A stretch of DNA of 64,000 nt, from NCBI RefSeq assembly GCF_002846335.1, contig NZ_PJMQ01000001.1:620001-684000 (forward strand), read 5' to 3'. The DNA comes from Janthinobacterium sp. 61. Lineage in GTDB: Bacteria > Pseudomonadota > Gammaproteobacteria > Burkholderiales > Burkholderiaceae_D. Of the stretch, positions 33,699-43,158 are shown one piece after another (position 1 is the first letter of the stretch; every line of letters starts with the position of its first letter). The translations under genes were made by a program, and so were the position numbers. The notes beneath the pieces are model-generated. The model made no database searches. It was not told the DNA's origin and worked only from the letters and a program-made list of their open reading frames with translations.

Positions 33699-35351
33699 CT
33701 ATTCTTCCAGTGTTGCTTCCAGCAAGTCGATTTCGCGCAGCAGGCGCAAATGGATGGTGTCGTCCAGTTCGCCCGAGATGCGGCGGCGGAACAGTTCGTC
33801 CCGCTCCGCATTCAGCGCTTCCAGGCGCAGCGCGCGTTCAGCCTTGGCCAGCTCTTGCAGCCGCATCGCCTCGTCGTTGCTGCTTTCGCCGTATGCCAGG
33901 CGGCGCCGGTAGGCTTCGATCAGGCGGTTGGCCGCCTCGGTGACGACTTGCTGCTTGTCATTCTTGTCGATGCCTTCGCACACTTTTTCCAGCCGCGCAA
34001 TAGCCGCTTCGGCGGCAGCGGCGCGGGCATTGCGCTCTTCCGTCGAGCGGCGCGCGGGCGGCGCGAACACCAGGCCCTTGGTCAGCAGGGGCAGGGTGAC
34101 GCTTGCCAGCAACAGCGACAGCAAAATCACCCCCATGGCCAGGAAGATGACCAGATCGCGCGCGGGGAAACGATTTCCGTCAGGCAAGAACAAAGGCAGG
34201 GTCAAAATGCCGGCCAGGGTCAGCGCGCCGCGCACGCCCGCAAACGAGGCCACCAGCAGCAGGCGCAGGCTGGGACGGGCCAGCAGCGCCGCTTCCTTCG
34301 ATTCGCCCGGCATTTTCTTGTGGTGCTTGAACAAGGTCAGTTTCATGGAAATGAAGACCCAGATGAAGCGCATGAAGGTCAGCCCCACCGTGATGGCGAT
34401 GACGAACAGGGGCAGCTTCCAGGCGCTGCCGGCGCCCACTTCCATGGACGCGGCGGGCAAGCCGGCCACGGTGGTGGGCAGCTGCGCGCCCAGCATGACG
34501 AAGATCACGCCATTCAAGACCAGTTGCACGGTATCCCACACGGCCTTGCGCTGGGTGCGCGTGGCGGCCAGCGGACGCCCGATCAGGTCGGCGTAATGCA
34601 TGGACACGCCCGCCGTGGCGGCCGCCAGGATGCCCGAGCCGTGGATTTGCTCGGCACCCAGGTAGGCGGCGAACGGGATCAGGATGCTGATGAGGATTTG
34701 CAGGCCAGGCTCTTCGCCGACCTTGCTCACCAGCCATTTATTCGCCAGGCCCACGCCCCAGGAGATCGCCAGGCCGATGACGATGCCGCCGCCCGCTTCC
34801 TGCAGGAAACTCAGCGAGGCGGCGCCGATGGAAAAGCCGCCCGTCATCATGGCGCCCACGGCAAACGTGAAGCAGACCAGGCCCGAGGCGTCGTTCAGCA
34901 GGGATTCGCCTTCCAGGATGTGCATCAGGCGCGGCGGGATCGGGTTGCCGGCCGCGATCGCCGACACGGCCACGGGGTCCGTCGGCGACAGGATGGCGCC
35001 CAGCGCAAAGGCGACGGCCAGCGGCACGCTGGGGATCAGCCAGTCGATGAAGAAACCCATGCCCAGCACGGTAAACAGCACCAGGCCGATGGCCAGCATC
35101 AGGATCGAGCGCGCATCGGAAAAGAAGGCGCCCTTGGGAATGCGCCAGCCATCGAGAAACAGCAGCGGCGGAATGAAGAGCAGGAAGAAAATATCGGGAT
35201 CGAGCGGCACTTGCACGCCAAACAGGGCCAATCCCGTGCCGCCGGCGATCTGGATCAGGGGCAGCGGCAGCTTGACCCAGCGCGAACGGGCGATGAAGCC
35301 GCACAGGACGACGCTCAAGACGAGGATGAGGATGATGGTTACGGTATGCAT
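33699..35351 (-). CDS. CPA1-family Na+/H+ antiporter
   Basis: 550 residues: about 12-13 membrane helices in the first 400 and a cytoplasmic helical tail of about 150. Key transport motifs: PPLLFLDGWRIP, GAILSPTDPVAVSAIA, the ion-site Asn-Asp in EGESLLNDASGLV, and RKAVWDTVQLVLNGVIFVMLGAQLP. The family exchanges Na+ or K+ for H+ and controls cytoplasmic pH. The tail (EAAIARLEKVCEGIDKNDKQ onward) is charged and possibly coiled. It is a single gene convergent with nothing and divergent from the cytochrome gene. Confidence 0.9.
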   Translation of the reverse strand: MHTVTIILILVLSVVLCGFIARSRWVKLPLPLIQIAGGTGLALFGVQVPLDPDIFFLLFIPPLLFLDGWRIPKGAFFSDARSILMLAIGLVLFTVLGMGFFIDWLIPSVPLAVAFALGAILSPTDPVAVSAIAAGNPIPPRLMHILEGESLLNDASGLVCFTFAVGAMMTGGFSIGAASLSFLQEAGGGIVIGLAISWGVGLANKWLVSKVGEEPGLQILISILIPFAAYLGAEQIHGSGILAAATAGVSMHYADLIGRPLAATRTQRKAVWDTVQLVLNGVIFVMLGAQLPTTVAGLPAASMEVGAGSAWKLPLFVIAITVGLTFMRFIWVFISMKLTLFKHHKKMPGESKEAALLARPSLRLLLVASFAGVRGALTLAGILTLPLFLPDGNRFPARDLVIFLAMGVILLSLLLASVTLPLLTKGLVFAPPARRSTEERNARAAAAEAAIARLEKVCEGIDKNDKQQVVTEAANRLIEAYRRRLAYGESSNDEAMRLQELAKAERALRLEALNAERDELFRRRISGELDDTIHLRLLREIDLLEATLEE

Positions 35352-35540
35352 GAAGGAGCGGCGGCGTGCTGAAACGCTGATTATAAGGTGCAGCCCGCCC
35401 GCGGCGTTGCCTGCGTGTCATTGCGTACATACAACAAGTCACAATCGCGGTAAGATTGTCCCTATCATTGTCAACATTTGCCCTGTTGCTGCCGTCCGTG
35501 CGCGGCAGGCGCGTGCTCAGCCTTTTATCGGACTCCTGTT

Positions 35541-36839
35541 TTGCTCAAAAAGATTTTCACCGGCTTGCTGCTATTGCTGGCGCTGCTCATCGTGGCCGCC
35601 CTGGCTGCCTACTTGTATTACTGGCGCCCCGCGCTGGCGCCCGTCAATCCGCCTGCCGCCACGGCATTTTCTCCGCAAGTGGTGGAAAAGGGCCGCGTCC
35701 TGGCTGGCATGGGCAATTGCGCGGCCTGCCATACGGCCAAGGGCGGTGCCGATTATGCGGGTGGCCACGGCCTGGCCACGCCGTTCGGCACGATCTACGC
35801 GACGAATATCACGCCGGACACGCAAACGGGTATCGGCCGCTGGTCGCTGGCCGCCTTCCAGCGGGCCATGCGCGAAGGCGTGGGCCGCGATGGCGCCCAT
35901 TTGTTTCCCGTCTTTCCGTACACGCACTTCAACCTGGTCTCGGACGCCGACCTGACGGCCTTGTACGCGTATTTCATGACACGCCCGCCCGTGTATGCGG
36001 TGGCGCCCCCGAACAGTGTGCCTTTTCCTTTGAACCTGCGCCCCTTGCAGGCGGGCTGGAAGTTGCTGTTCTTTAAGCCGGCCAGCTATCAGCTTGATGC
36101 CGCGCAAGGACTGGACTGGAACCGGGGCCGGTATCTGGCCGAAGGCCTGGCCCATTGCGCGGCCTGCCACACGCCGCGCAATGCGCTGGGCGCCGAGCTT
36201 GCCGGGTCGTCGTATCTGGGTGCGTCCATCGATCACTGGTATGCACCGGCCCTGACCAGCGCCAATACGGCACCATTGCCGTGGACACAGGATGAACTGT
36301 ATGCCTTCCTGCGCACGGGGGCGACGGCCCTGCACGGCGTGGCGGCCGGGCCCATGTCGGACGTCGTGCACGAAGGCATGGGCGCCTCGCCCGATGGCGA
36401 TATCCGCGCGCTGTCCGTGTATTTTGCCGGTGTTTCCGGTGCTGCCGGGCGCAAGGTGGATGTGGATGCAGTGATAAAGACCGGCATCGCCCGTTCGCAG
36501 CGCGTCAGCCTGGTCGACAACGACCGTGGCGCCAGCCTGTACGTGGCCGCCTGCGCCTCGTGCCACTCGAACAGCGATGGCCAGCCTGTGGCATTGCGTC
36601 CGGAACTAAGCCTGAACAGCGCCGTCAGCGCGCCTGATCCCGCCAACCTGATCCAGGTCATCCTGCACGGTTTGTCCAGGGATGAGGCCATGCCCAACGT
36701 GCTGATGCCCGGCTTTGCCGCCTCGCTGACGGACAACGACGTGGCCCAGCTGGCCGCCTATCTGCGCCGCAGTCGCAGCCACCAGCCGGCATGGACCAAT
36801 CTGGAAGCGGTGGTGGCACGCACGCGCGCCGGCAAGTAA
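35541..36839 (+). CDS. Tri-haem membrane-anchored cytochrome c
   Basis: About 432 residues from TTG 35541 (no ATG gives a signal without a long Cys-rich leader). Signal or anchor helix [22 protein letters not shown], then three c-type haem sites, CAACH at about 60 and 208 and CASCH at about 335. This is the architecture of cytochrome subunits of membrane alcohol, gluconate and aldehyde dehydrogenases. With iorA and iorB directly downstream it should carry electrons from that molybdenum enzyme to the respiratory chain. Confidence 0.88.
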   Translation: MLKKIFTGLLLLLALLIVAALAAYLYYWRPALAPVNPPAATAFSPQVVEKGRVLAGMGNCAACHTAKGGADYAGGHGLATPFGTIYATNITPDTQTGIGRWSLAAFQRAMREGVGRDGAHLFPVFPYTHFNLVSDADLTALYAYFMTRPPVYAVAPPNSVPFPLNLRPLQAGWKLLFFKPASYQLDAAQGLDWNRGRYLAEGLAHCAACHTPRNALGAELAGSSYLGASIDHWYAPALTSANTAPLPWTQDELYAFLRTGATALHGVAAGPMSDVVHEGMGASPDGDIRALSVYFAGVSGAAGRKVDVDAVIKTGIARSQRVSLVDNDRGASLYVAACASCHSNSDGQPVALRPELSLNSAVSAPDPANLIQVILHGLSRDEAMPNVLMPGFAASLTDNDVAQLAAYLRRSRSHQPAWTNLEAVVARTRAGK

Positions 36840-36868
36840 TTCTTGAAAATTTCTTATCCACAATACTT

Positions 36869-37336
36869 ATGTATAACATTACCGTGAATGGCCAGCCCTT
36901 CGGCACCGAGGCCGACGCCGAGACGCCGCTGCTGTGGGTGCTGCGCGACGAAGCCCATTTGAAAGGCACCAAGTTTGGCTGCGGCATCGGCATGTGCGGC
37001 GCCTGCACCGTGCATGTGGATGGCCGCGCCATGCGTTCCTGTATCACGCCCATCGCCGCCGTGACGGGCTGCGCCATCACCACCATCGAAGGCTTGTCGG
37101 CGGACGGCACGCATCCTCTGCAGCGGGCTTGGATCGCCACGCAGGCTCCCCAGTGCGGTTATTGCCAGTCGGGCCAGATCATGCAGGCGGCGACCTTGCT
37201 GCGCGACTATCCGCAGCCGACGGATGCGAATATTGATGCCGTCATGAGCGGTAACCTGTGCCGTTGCATGGCGTACGTGCGCATCCGCAAGGCCATCAAG
37301 CTGGCGGCCGGGATGCAGGAGGCGTCCGGTGTTTAG
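36869..37336 (+). CDS. iorA: Isoquinoline-1-oxidoreductase-like alpha subunit, 2x[2Fe-2S]
   Basis: 155 residues. The plant-type [2Fe-2S] cluster is bound by Cys38, 43, 46 and 58 ([17 protein letters not shown]). The second, helical cluster uses Cys96, 99, 131 and 133 (CGYCQSGQ and NLCRC). It transfers electrons from the molybdenum subunit IorB to the cytochrome encoded upstream. ATG 36869 is 29 bp after the cytochrome stop. Its last bases overlap the iorB start by 8 bp. Confidence 0.93.
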   Translation: MYNITVNGQPFGTEADAETPLLWVLRDEAHLKGTKFGCGIGMCGACTVHVDGRAMRSCITPIAAVTGCAITTIEGLSADGTHPLQRAWIATQAPQCGYCQSGQIMQAATLLRDYPQPTDANIDAVMSGNLCRCMAYVRIRKAIKLAAGMQEASGV

Positions 37337-39647
37337 GTTGCCGAAAGAAAATTCAGCTGCCCGACCCAGTTCGCTGGGCCGGCGCGGTTTCCTGATCGCC
37401 GCCGCCGGTACGGGTTTTTCTCTGGCCTTCTTGCGTGCCGACAGCTCATTGGCCGCCGGCAAGGTGGCGCCCGTGCCGCCGGTCAAAGCCAGCGCGCCCG
37501 TGTTCGATCCCAGCATCTGGTTTCAGATCGGCCGCGACGGCATCGTCACCGTCAACATTGCCAAGGCGGAAATGGGCCAGCATATCGGTACGGCCCTGGC
37601 GCGCATCGTGGCCGAGGAACTGGAGGCGGACTGGGACAAGGTGCGCCTGCATTACGTGGACACGGACCCGAAATGGGGCTTGATGGTGACGGGCGGTAGC
37701 TGGTCCGTCTGGCAGAATTTCGATCCGCTCAGCCGCGCTGGCGCGGCCGGCCGCCTCGCGCTGGTCGAGGAGGGCGCGCGCCTGCTGCGCTTGCCCGTGT
37801 CGGCCTGCCACGCCAGGCTGGGCGTCGTGCATGGCCGGGGGCGGTCCATCAGCTATGGCGACATCGTGCGTCGTGGCAAGCTGGCGCGCCAGTATACGCC
37901 CGAGCAACTGAAAGCCATCGTGCTCAAGTCGCCGCAGCAGCGCAGCCTGATCGGCCAGCATGTGCAGGCGCTCGATATTCCGGCAAAAACGGATGGCACG
38001 GCCGTGTATGGCATCGATGCGCAGGTGGAGGGCATGCTGTATGCGCGCCCGAAGATCCCGCCCACGCGCTACGGTGCCAAGGTGGTCTCTATCGACGACT
38101 CGGCCGCAAAAAAGGTCAAGGGCTACTTGCGCTCGGTTGCCTTGCAGGACCAAAGCGGCACGGTGCCCGGCTGGGTCATGGTGGTGGCCGACACGTATGC
38201 GGCCGCCATGCGCGCGGCCGACCTGGTGCAAGTGAAATGGCGGGCCGGCGCGGCAGCCCACGTGGCGGAGCAGGATATCCTCAACTACGCCACCAAGCAA
38301 CTGGCCGATGCCAGCCTGGGCGCCCGCGTGGTCGATGATGATGGTGTGGAGCAGGCGTTCAAGGATGCCAGCCTGCAACTGGAACGCCACTACACGACCA
38401 GTACCGTGCTGCATTTCCAGCTCGAACCGGTGAATGCGCTGGCGCAGGAAATCGACGGCGTCTGGCATATCCATGCGGGCAACCAGTGGCAATCGTTGAT
38501 CCTGCCCGTGCTGGCGCAGGCGTTGAAGGTGCCGGAAAGCAAGGTGATGCTGCATACCTATCTGCTGGGCGGCGGCTTCGGTCGACGCCTGAATGGCGAT
38601 TATTGCGTGCCGGCCGCGCTGGCGGCACAAGCCGTGGGACGCCCCGTCAAGATGATTTGCACGCGGGCCGACGATGCCCGTTTCGATTCGCCCCGCTCGC
38701 CATCCGTGCAGCATGTGCGCATGGCGTTCGACGAAGCCGGCAAGGTGTCGGCGATGGTGCACGAAGCGAGCGCGGGCTGGCCCACGCAAGCGATGATACC
38801 CGCCTTCCTGGCCAAGGATACGCAGGGTCATCCATATGACCCGTTCGCCATCGCCGGCGCCGACCACTGGTACGCGGTGGGCGCGCACCGCGTACGGGCC
38901 GTGTCGAACGACCTGGCCAACAGCAGTTTCCGCCCCGGCTGGCTGCGTTCCGTGGGACCAGGCTGGACGAATTGGGCAGTGGAAAGTTTTATGGACGAGG
39001 CGGCGCAGGCGGCCAAGGTCGACCCGCTGGCCTTCCGTTTGTCGTTGCTGCAGGCGACGGGGCGCAATGCGGGCAGCGCACCGAACGCCGTCGGCGGCGC
39101 TGCGCGCCTGGCCCATGTGCTGCAGCGGGTGGCGGACAAGGCGGGCTGGGGCACGGCCATGCCGCCCGACACGGGCCTGGGCATCGCCGCCACGTTCGGC
39201 CAGGAACGCGACATGCCCACCTGGACGGCCTGCGTTGCCCGGGTGAAAGTAGACCGCAGCACTTGCATGGTGAAAGTCGAAAAGTTGTTCATGGTCATTG
39301 ATGCGGGCAGCATCGTCGATCCTGATGGCGCGCTGGCGCAGGCGGAAGGGGGCGCCCTGTGGGGCGTGAGCATGGCCTTGCATGAAGGCACGGCTTTCCT
39401 GAATGGCGAGGTGAAGGATACCAACCTGAATACCTACACGCCCCTGCGCATGGCCGATGTGCCCGAGCTCGACATCGAATTCGTGGCCAGCACGGCAACT
39501 TCGACGGGCATGGGCGAGCCGCCCACGACGGCCGTGGCGCCCGCCATCGGCAACGCCATCTTCGCCGCCGTGGCGTCGCGCGTGCGGCATTTGCCGATCC
39601 GCCCGGAAGCCGTGCTGAAGGGGCTGGACCGGCACGGCGCCGTTTGA
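37329..39647 (+). CDS. iorB: IorB-like molybdopterin-binding oxidoreductase, large subunit
   Basis: 772 residues. Twin-arginine signal [20 protein letters not shown] shows export folded with its cofactor. Molybdenum-hydroxylase family marks include [75 protein letters not shown] and the C-terminal Glu in [18 protein letters not shown]. Relatives oxidise N-heterocycles or aldehydes in the periplasm. GTG 37329 is chosen because AGGAGG precedes it at proper spacing. Substrate unknown; the cytochrome partner suggests aldehyde or alcohol-derived compounds. Confidence 0.9.
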   Translation: MFRLPKENSAARPSSLGRRGFLIAAAGTGFSLAFLRADSSLAAGKVAPVPPVKASAPVFDPSIWFQIGRDGIVTVNIAKAEMGQHIGTALARIVAEELEADWDKVRLHYVDTDPKWGLMVTGGSWSVWQNFDPLSRAGAAGRLALVEEGARLLRLPVSACHARLGVVHGRGRSISYGDIVRRGKLARQYTPEQLKAIVLKSPQQRSLIGQHVQALDIPAKTDGTAVYGIDAQVEGMLYARPKIPPTRYGAKVVSIDDSAAKKVKGYLRSVALQDQSGTVPGWVMVVADTYAAAMRAADLVQVKWRAGAAAHVAEQDILNYATKQLADASLGARVVDDDGVEQAFKDASLQLERHYTTSTVLHFQLEPVNALAQEIDGVWHIHAGNQWQSLILPVLAQALKVPESKVMLHTYLLGGGFGRRLNGDYCVPAALAAQAVGRPVKMICTRADDARFDSPRSPSVQHVRMAFDEAGKVSAMVHEASAGWPTQAMIPAFLAKDTQGHPYDPFAIAGADHWYAVGAHRVRAVSNDLANSSFRPGWLRSVGPGWTNWAVESFMDEAAQAAKVDPLAFRLSLLQATGRNAGSAPNAVGGAARLAHVLQRVADKAGWGTAMPPDTGLGIAATFGQERDMPTWTACVARVKVDRSTCMVKVEKLFMVIDAGSIVDPDGALAQAEGGALWGVSMALHEGTAFLNGEVKDTNLNTYTPLRMADVPELDIEFVASTATSTGMGEPPTTAVAPAIGNAIFAAVASRVRHLPIRPEAVLKGLDRHGAV

Positions 39648-39815
39648 TGCGGACGCGCGGCAAAATGACGTGCGCCGCGCGTGAACGGACGCAGGCTGGT
39701 ACACTGAGGATTGCAGCGCAGGGCGCGCAGGCGGCGCCCGGTTCGGCAAAATCAGCGCAGCAGTGTGATTTCAGCTTGATGTCAGCTCGATTCCAGCTCG
39801 ATAGCGGAGGCAGCC

Positions 39816-40481
39816 ATGCAAGAACAATTTGTCAGCATCACGGCCGATGAACTTCAAATGGACGGCGTGCTTGAAATGCCCGAGCGACCGGTCGGCATCG
39901 TCCTGTTTGCCCACGGTGCAGGCGCCGATAGCGACTATCTGGGCGCTTCAAGCCACGCCACTTCCCAGGATTTTCTGCGGGCGGGCATCGCCACCCTGCG
40001 TTTCGACCAGGGCGGCGTCGGGCCCGGCGGCGGCAGCAATGGCCACTCTTATTTTGTGCGCAGCGACATCGTGCTGCTGGCGCGTCAACTGGAAAAAGCC
40101 CTGGGCTGGCTGCAAGTCGATCCAGCCACGCGGCGCTTGCCTTGCGGCCTGTATGGCTATGGCACCAGCGCCGCCGTGGTGATGCAGCTGGCGGCCTGGC
40201 GCAGCGCGGAGATCGCCGCGCTGGCTGTCTGTGATGGCCAGGTGGAAATGGCGGGCAAGGCGGCGCTGGAAAATGTGCGTGTGCCTTCGCTGCTGATCGT
40301 GGGCGGGCGCGACCCCGATGTGGCTGGCCTGAACCGCATGGCCTTCGCCACCTTACGCTGCGACAAACAACTGGAACAGATCGCCGCACCCGGTGCTCCC
40401 GACACGCGGCACCAGGCGGCCTTGCTGGCCACTGACTGGTACATGCGCCATTTCAACGGGCATACCAGCACGGCGCAATAG
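39816..40481 (+). CDS. Dienelactone-hydrolase-like alpha/beta hydrolase
   Basis: 221 residues, cytosolic. Oxyanion region VLFAHGAGADSDYLG, a loop TLRFDQGGVGPGGG, an elbow-like LYGYGTSAAVVMQLA (the usual Ser or Cys position reads YGTSA), Asp in VGGRDPDVAGL and a late His in DTRHQAALLATDW. This is the KANL3/Tex30 or dienelactone hydrolase-like group; substrate unknown. The 168 bp upstream hold no other gene. Confidence 0.75.
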   Translation: MQEQFVSITADELQMDGVLEMPERPVGIVLFAHGAGADSDYLGASSHATSQDFLRAGIATLRFDQGGVGPGGGSNGHSYFVRSDIVLLARQLEKALGWLQVDPATRRLPCGLYGYGTSAAVVMQLAAWRSAEIAALAVCDGQVEMAGKAALENVRVPSLLIVGGRDPDVAGLNRMAFATLRCDKQLEQIAAPGAPDTRHQAALLATDWYMRHFNGHTSTAQ

Positions 40482-40488
40482 GCGCCAG

Positions 40489-41358
40489 TCAGTCTGTGGC
40501 GCGCAGGTTTTGTGCATGGAAGCGCAGATGCTCTTCCATGAAGCTGGCGATGAAATAATAGCCGTGGTCATAGCCGGCATGGCGGCGCAGCTGCAGGGGC
40601 TGGCCGGCGTCGCGGCACGCCGCTTCGAACACCTCGGGATACAGTTGCTCGGTCAAGAACTTGTCGGCCAGGCCCTGGTCGATCAAGATGCCGCCAGGAA
40701 ATAGTGCCGGCTTGCCTTGCAAGCCGCGCATCAGGGCGCTGGCGTCGTATTGCTGCCAGCTGGCTGCATCGCTGCCCAGGTAGCCTGTAAAAGCCTTTTT
40801 GCCCCAGGGACACTGGCTCGGTGCGGCGATGGGCGCGAAGGCGGACACTGAGCGGAACAGTTCCGGGTTGCGCAAGGCCAGCACCAGCGCGCCGTGGCCG
40901 CCCATCGAGTGGCCGAAAATACCCGTGCGTTGCGCATCGATCGCCAGTTCCTGTTCCAGCAGCGCGCGCAGTTCCAGGAGGTAGCTGTACATGCGGTAGT
41001 GGCTGCTCCACGGCGCTTCGGTGGCATCGACGTAAAAGCCGGCGCCCGCGCCGAAATCCCAGGCATCCGTCTCGCCCGCGATGTTGGCGCCACGGGGGCT
41101 GGTGTCGGGCGCGATCAGGATCAGGCCTTCTTCGGCCGCCACGCGCTGCGCGCCACTCTTGATCATGAACGTTTCTTCCGTGCACGTCAGGCCAGCCAGG
41201 TAAAACAGGGCGGGGCGCTTGATGCTGACGGTGTCGCCTGGCGCCGTGTCGGGAATGAAGGCCGAAAAACGCATGGGCAAGCCGATGGCTTGCGCGTCGT
41301 GGCGATAAAAGCGTTGTACACCGCCAAAACAGGCGTGTTCACTCAACAGTTCCAGCAT
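40489..41358 (-). CDS. fghA: S-formylglutathione hydrolase
   Basis: 289 residues. Esterase-D family marks are clear: RPALFYLAGLTCTEETFMIKSGAQRVAAEEGL (with breaks), PDTSPRGANIAGE, nucleophile Ser in FGHSMGGHGALVLAL, Asp in LIDQGLADKFL and His in YDHGYYFIASFMEEHL. It releases formate and glutathione in formaldehyde detoxification. The usual partner, glutathione-dependent formaldehyde dehydrogenase, is not in the window. Confidence 0.95.
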   Translation of the reverse strand: MLELLSEHACFGGVQRFYRHDAQAIGLPMRFSAFIPDTAPGDTVSIKRPALFYLAGLTCTEETFMIKSGAQRVAAEEGLILIAPDTSPRGANIAGETDAWDFGAGAGFYVDATEAPWSSHYRMYSYLLELRALLEQELAIDAQRTGIFGHSMGGHGALVLALRNPELFRSVSAFAPIAAPSQCPWGKKAFTGYLGSDAASWQQYDASALMRGLQGKPALFPGGILIDQGLADKFLTEQLYPEVFEAACRDAGQPLQLRRHAGYDHGYYFIASFMEEHLRFHAQNLRATD

Positions 41359-41414
41359 GAATTCTCCTCGTCAATGCCATAGTATAGCGAGAGCGGCGCA
41401 CCGCTGAGCCCGGA

Positions 41415-42278
41415 TCAGTCCAGCATGGCCGCTAATGCTGGCAAGATGTCCTGTGCCGGCGCATCGGTCTTGAATGCCAGCAAATGGTCGGCGCGCGTCT
41501 TGCCCATGTTGATGGCGGCCACGGGCTTGCCCGTCTCGGCCGCCATGCGGCACAGGCGAAAGCTGGAATACACCATCACGGACGAGCCGACTACCAGCAG
41601 GGCGCTGGCCTCCATCAGCTTGCGCTCGGCCTCGGCCGCGCAGGCGGAGGGTACGCCATCGCCAAAGAACACCACGTCGGGCTGCAGGGTGCCGCCGCAG
41701 CGGGGACAGACGGGAAGGTGGAAGGTGGCCAGTTGCGACGGCTCCAGCAAGGCGTCGCCATCGGGCGCCGGCGTGGCAGTGGCGCCCAGCAACTGCGGAT
41801 TGTCGCGTTCCAGCATGCCCTGGATCAGGCGGCGCGTGTGGCGGGCCTGGCAATCGAGGCAAACCACGCCATGTATGCTGCCGTGCAACTCCGTGACGGT
41901 GGCGCTGCCTGCCTGCTGATGCAGGCCATCCACGTTTTGCGTGACCAGGCCGCCGATGTGCTGGCGCTGCGCCAAATGCGCGATGGCCAGGTGGCCGGGA
42001 TTCGGTGTGGCGCGCGCCAGGGTGGGCCAGCCTACCATGCTGCGGGCCCAGTAGCGGCGGCGCACGGCTTCCTCGCGGCGAAAGTCGGGACCTTGCACGG
42101 GGGCATTGCCGCGCCGCACGCCTTCCGTATCGCGGTAAGCGGGAATGCCGGACGCCGTGCTGATGCCGGCGCCCGTCAGCAGCAGCACCTCGGGATGGCG
42201 CTGCAGGAACTGCGCCAGCTGCTCGAGGGCGGGATCGTCGCTGGCGCTCTGCTGGCTGGCTGAGGGAAAGTTTTGCAT
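41415..42278 (-). CDS. Sir2-family NAD-dependent protein deacylase
   Basis: 287 residues. NAD site GAGISTASGIPAYRD, TQNVDGLHQQAGS, catalytic His in TELHGSIHG, zinc Cys pairs CLDC and CPRC, and VVGSSVMVYS near the end. The region between the Cys pairs is long, as in class II (SIRT4-like) sirtuins. It removes acetyl or other acyl groups from lysines. ATG 42278 is preferred over 42317 as it gives the common family start. Confidence 0.9.
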   Translation of the reverse strand: MQNFPSASQQSASDDPALEQLAQFLQRHPEVLLLTGAGISTASGIPAYRDTEGVRRGNAPVQGPDFRREEAVRRRYWARSMVGWPTLARATPNPGHLAIAHLAQRQHIGGLVTQNVDGLHQQAGSATVTELHGSIHGVVCLDCQARHTRRLIQGMLERDNPQLLGATATPAPDGDALLEPSQLATFHLPVCPRCGGTLQPDVVFFGDGVPSACAAEAERKLMEASALLVVGSSVMVYSSFRLCRMAAETGKPVAAINMGKTRADHLLAFKTDAPAQDILPALAAMLD

Positions 42279-42326
42279 GATGCGCCATGCTAACCGAAAA
42301 GCACGGCGCCGTTGCAAGGGGGGTGT

Positions 42327-42998
42327 TTACTCCAGCTTCATGCCGAAACGCTGCAGCCGCGGCTGCCAATGCTCTTCGATATTGGCCGAGACGAGGATGC
42401 GCTCGGCCTTGCCAATCAGCAATGCCCGTGGCACGAAGCCGAAATAGCGCGAGTCGGCGCTGTTGTCGCGGTTATCGCCCAGCATGAGGAAATGGTCGGC
42501 CGGCACCGTCACGGGGGCAAAGCTGCGCGCCGCGCCCGCGATTTGCGGCAAGACCTGGATGCGGTGCTGCTCGGTCTGGTTGCGCTCGCTGATGCGCTGC
42601 GCTGTCAGCTGGCCCAGGTGGGCGATGGTTTCAGGCGCCGTGTCGAGCGCCGTGTACCGGGCGGGCTGGCCATTGATGATCAGCTGTTCATTGCGCATTT
42701 CCACCGTGTCGCCGGGCAGGGCGATGATGCGCTTGATCAAGCGCGTGCCATCTTTCGGCGAGGAAAAGGTGACGATATCGCCCCGCTGCGGGTCGCCCAG
42801 GCGTTGCAGCACGATATCGGTGAGCGGCACTTTCAGGTTGAAGGCCAGGCGGTTGACGAAGACGACGTCGCCTTCGAGCAGGTTGGGGCGCATGGATGCC
42901 GACGGTATCGGATTCCAGTCCGCCACGGCCGTGCGGAAGACGCCGAACAGCAGCAGGAACATCAAAAAACCTTTGTTGGCGCGCATCCATGTTTTCAT
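42327..42998 (-). CDS. lepB: Signal peptidase I, short form
   Basis: 223 residues with one N-terminal membrane helix (GFLMFLLLFGVFRTAV). Catalytic Ser35 in PSASMRPNL and the general-base Lys89 in TRLIKRIIALPGD are present, followed by FLMLGDNRDNSADSRYFGFV. It cuts signal peptides at the outer face of the inner membrane. The main LepB of this lineage normally has two N-terminal helices and lies in an operon with lepA, so this isolated shorter form is probably an additional peptidase. Confidence 0.92.
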   Translation of the reverse strand: MKTWMRANKGFLMFLLLFGVFRTAVADWNPIPSASMRPNLLEGDVVFVNRLAFNLKVPLTDIVLQRLGDPQRGDIVTFSSPKDGTRLIKRIIALPGDTVEMRNEQLIINGQPARYTALDTAPETIAHLGQLTAQRISERNQTEQHRIQVLPQIAGAARSFAPVTVPADHFLMLGDNRDNSADSRYFGFVPRALLIGKAERILVSANIEEHWQPRLQRFGMKLE

Positions 42999-43158
42999 AT
43001 TGGCTCTTTCGCTGGGCCGTGCCCGTGATGGTGAGGAGAGGCGCCATGGCTGCTGGCGCCCTATCCACGATGCACGGCGAGGCTGAAGCCAGTCTTAAAT
43101 CAGGTGCATGCATGGCCGGCAGCGTGGCCTTTGTTGCGTGCAAGCGTCAGCGACGCGG

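Noticed and set aside
33693..35372. A 559-codon open frame opposite the Na+/H+ antiporter
   Set aside because: Composition rich in Gln, His and Arg, no motif, and the opposite strand encodes a full membrane antiporter.
37446..39749. A 767-codon open frame on the strand opposite iorB
   Set aside because: It is antisense to a gene with clear molybdenum-hydroxylase motifs; long antisense frames are common in GC-rich DNA and its translation is rich in His, Arg and Gln without any family motif.
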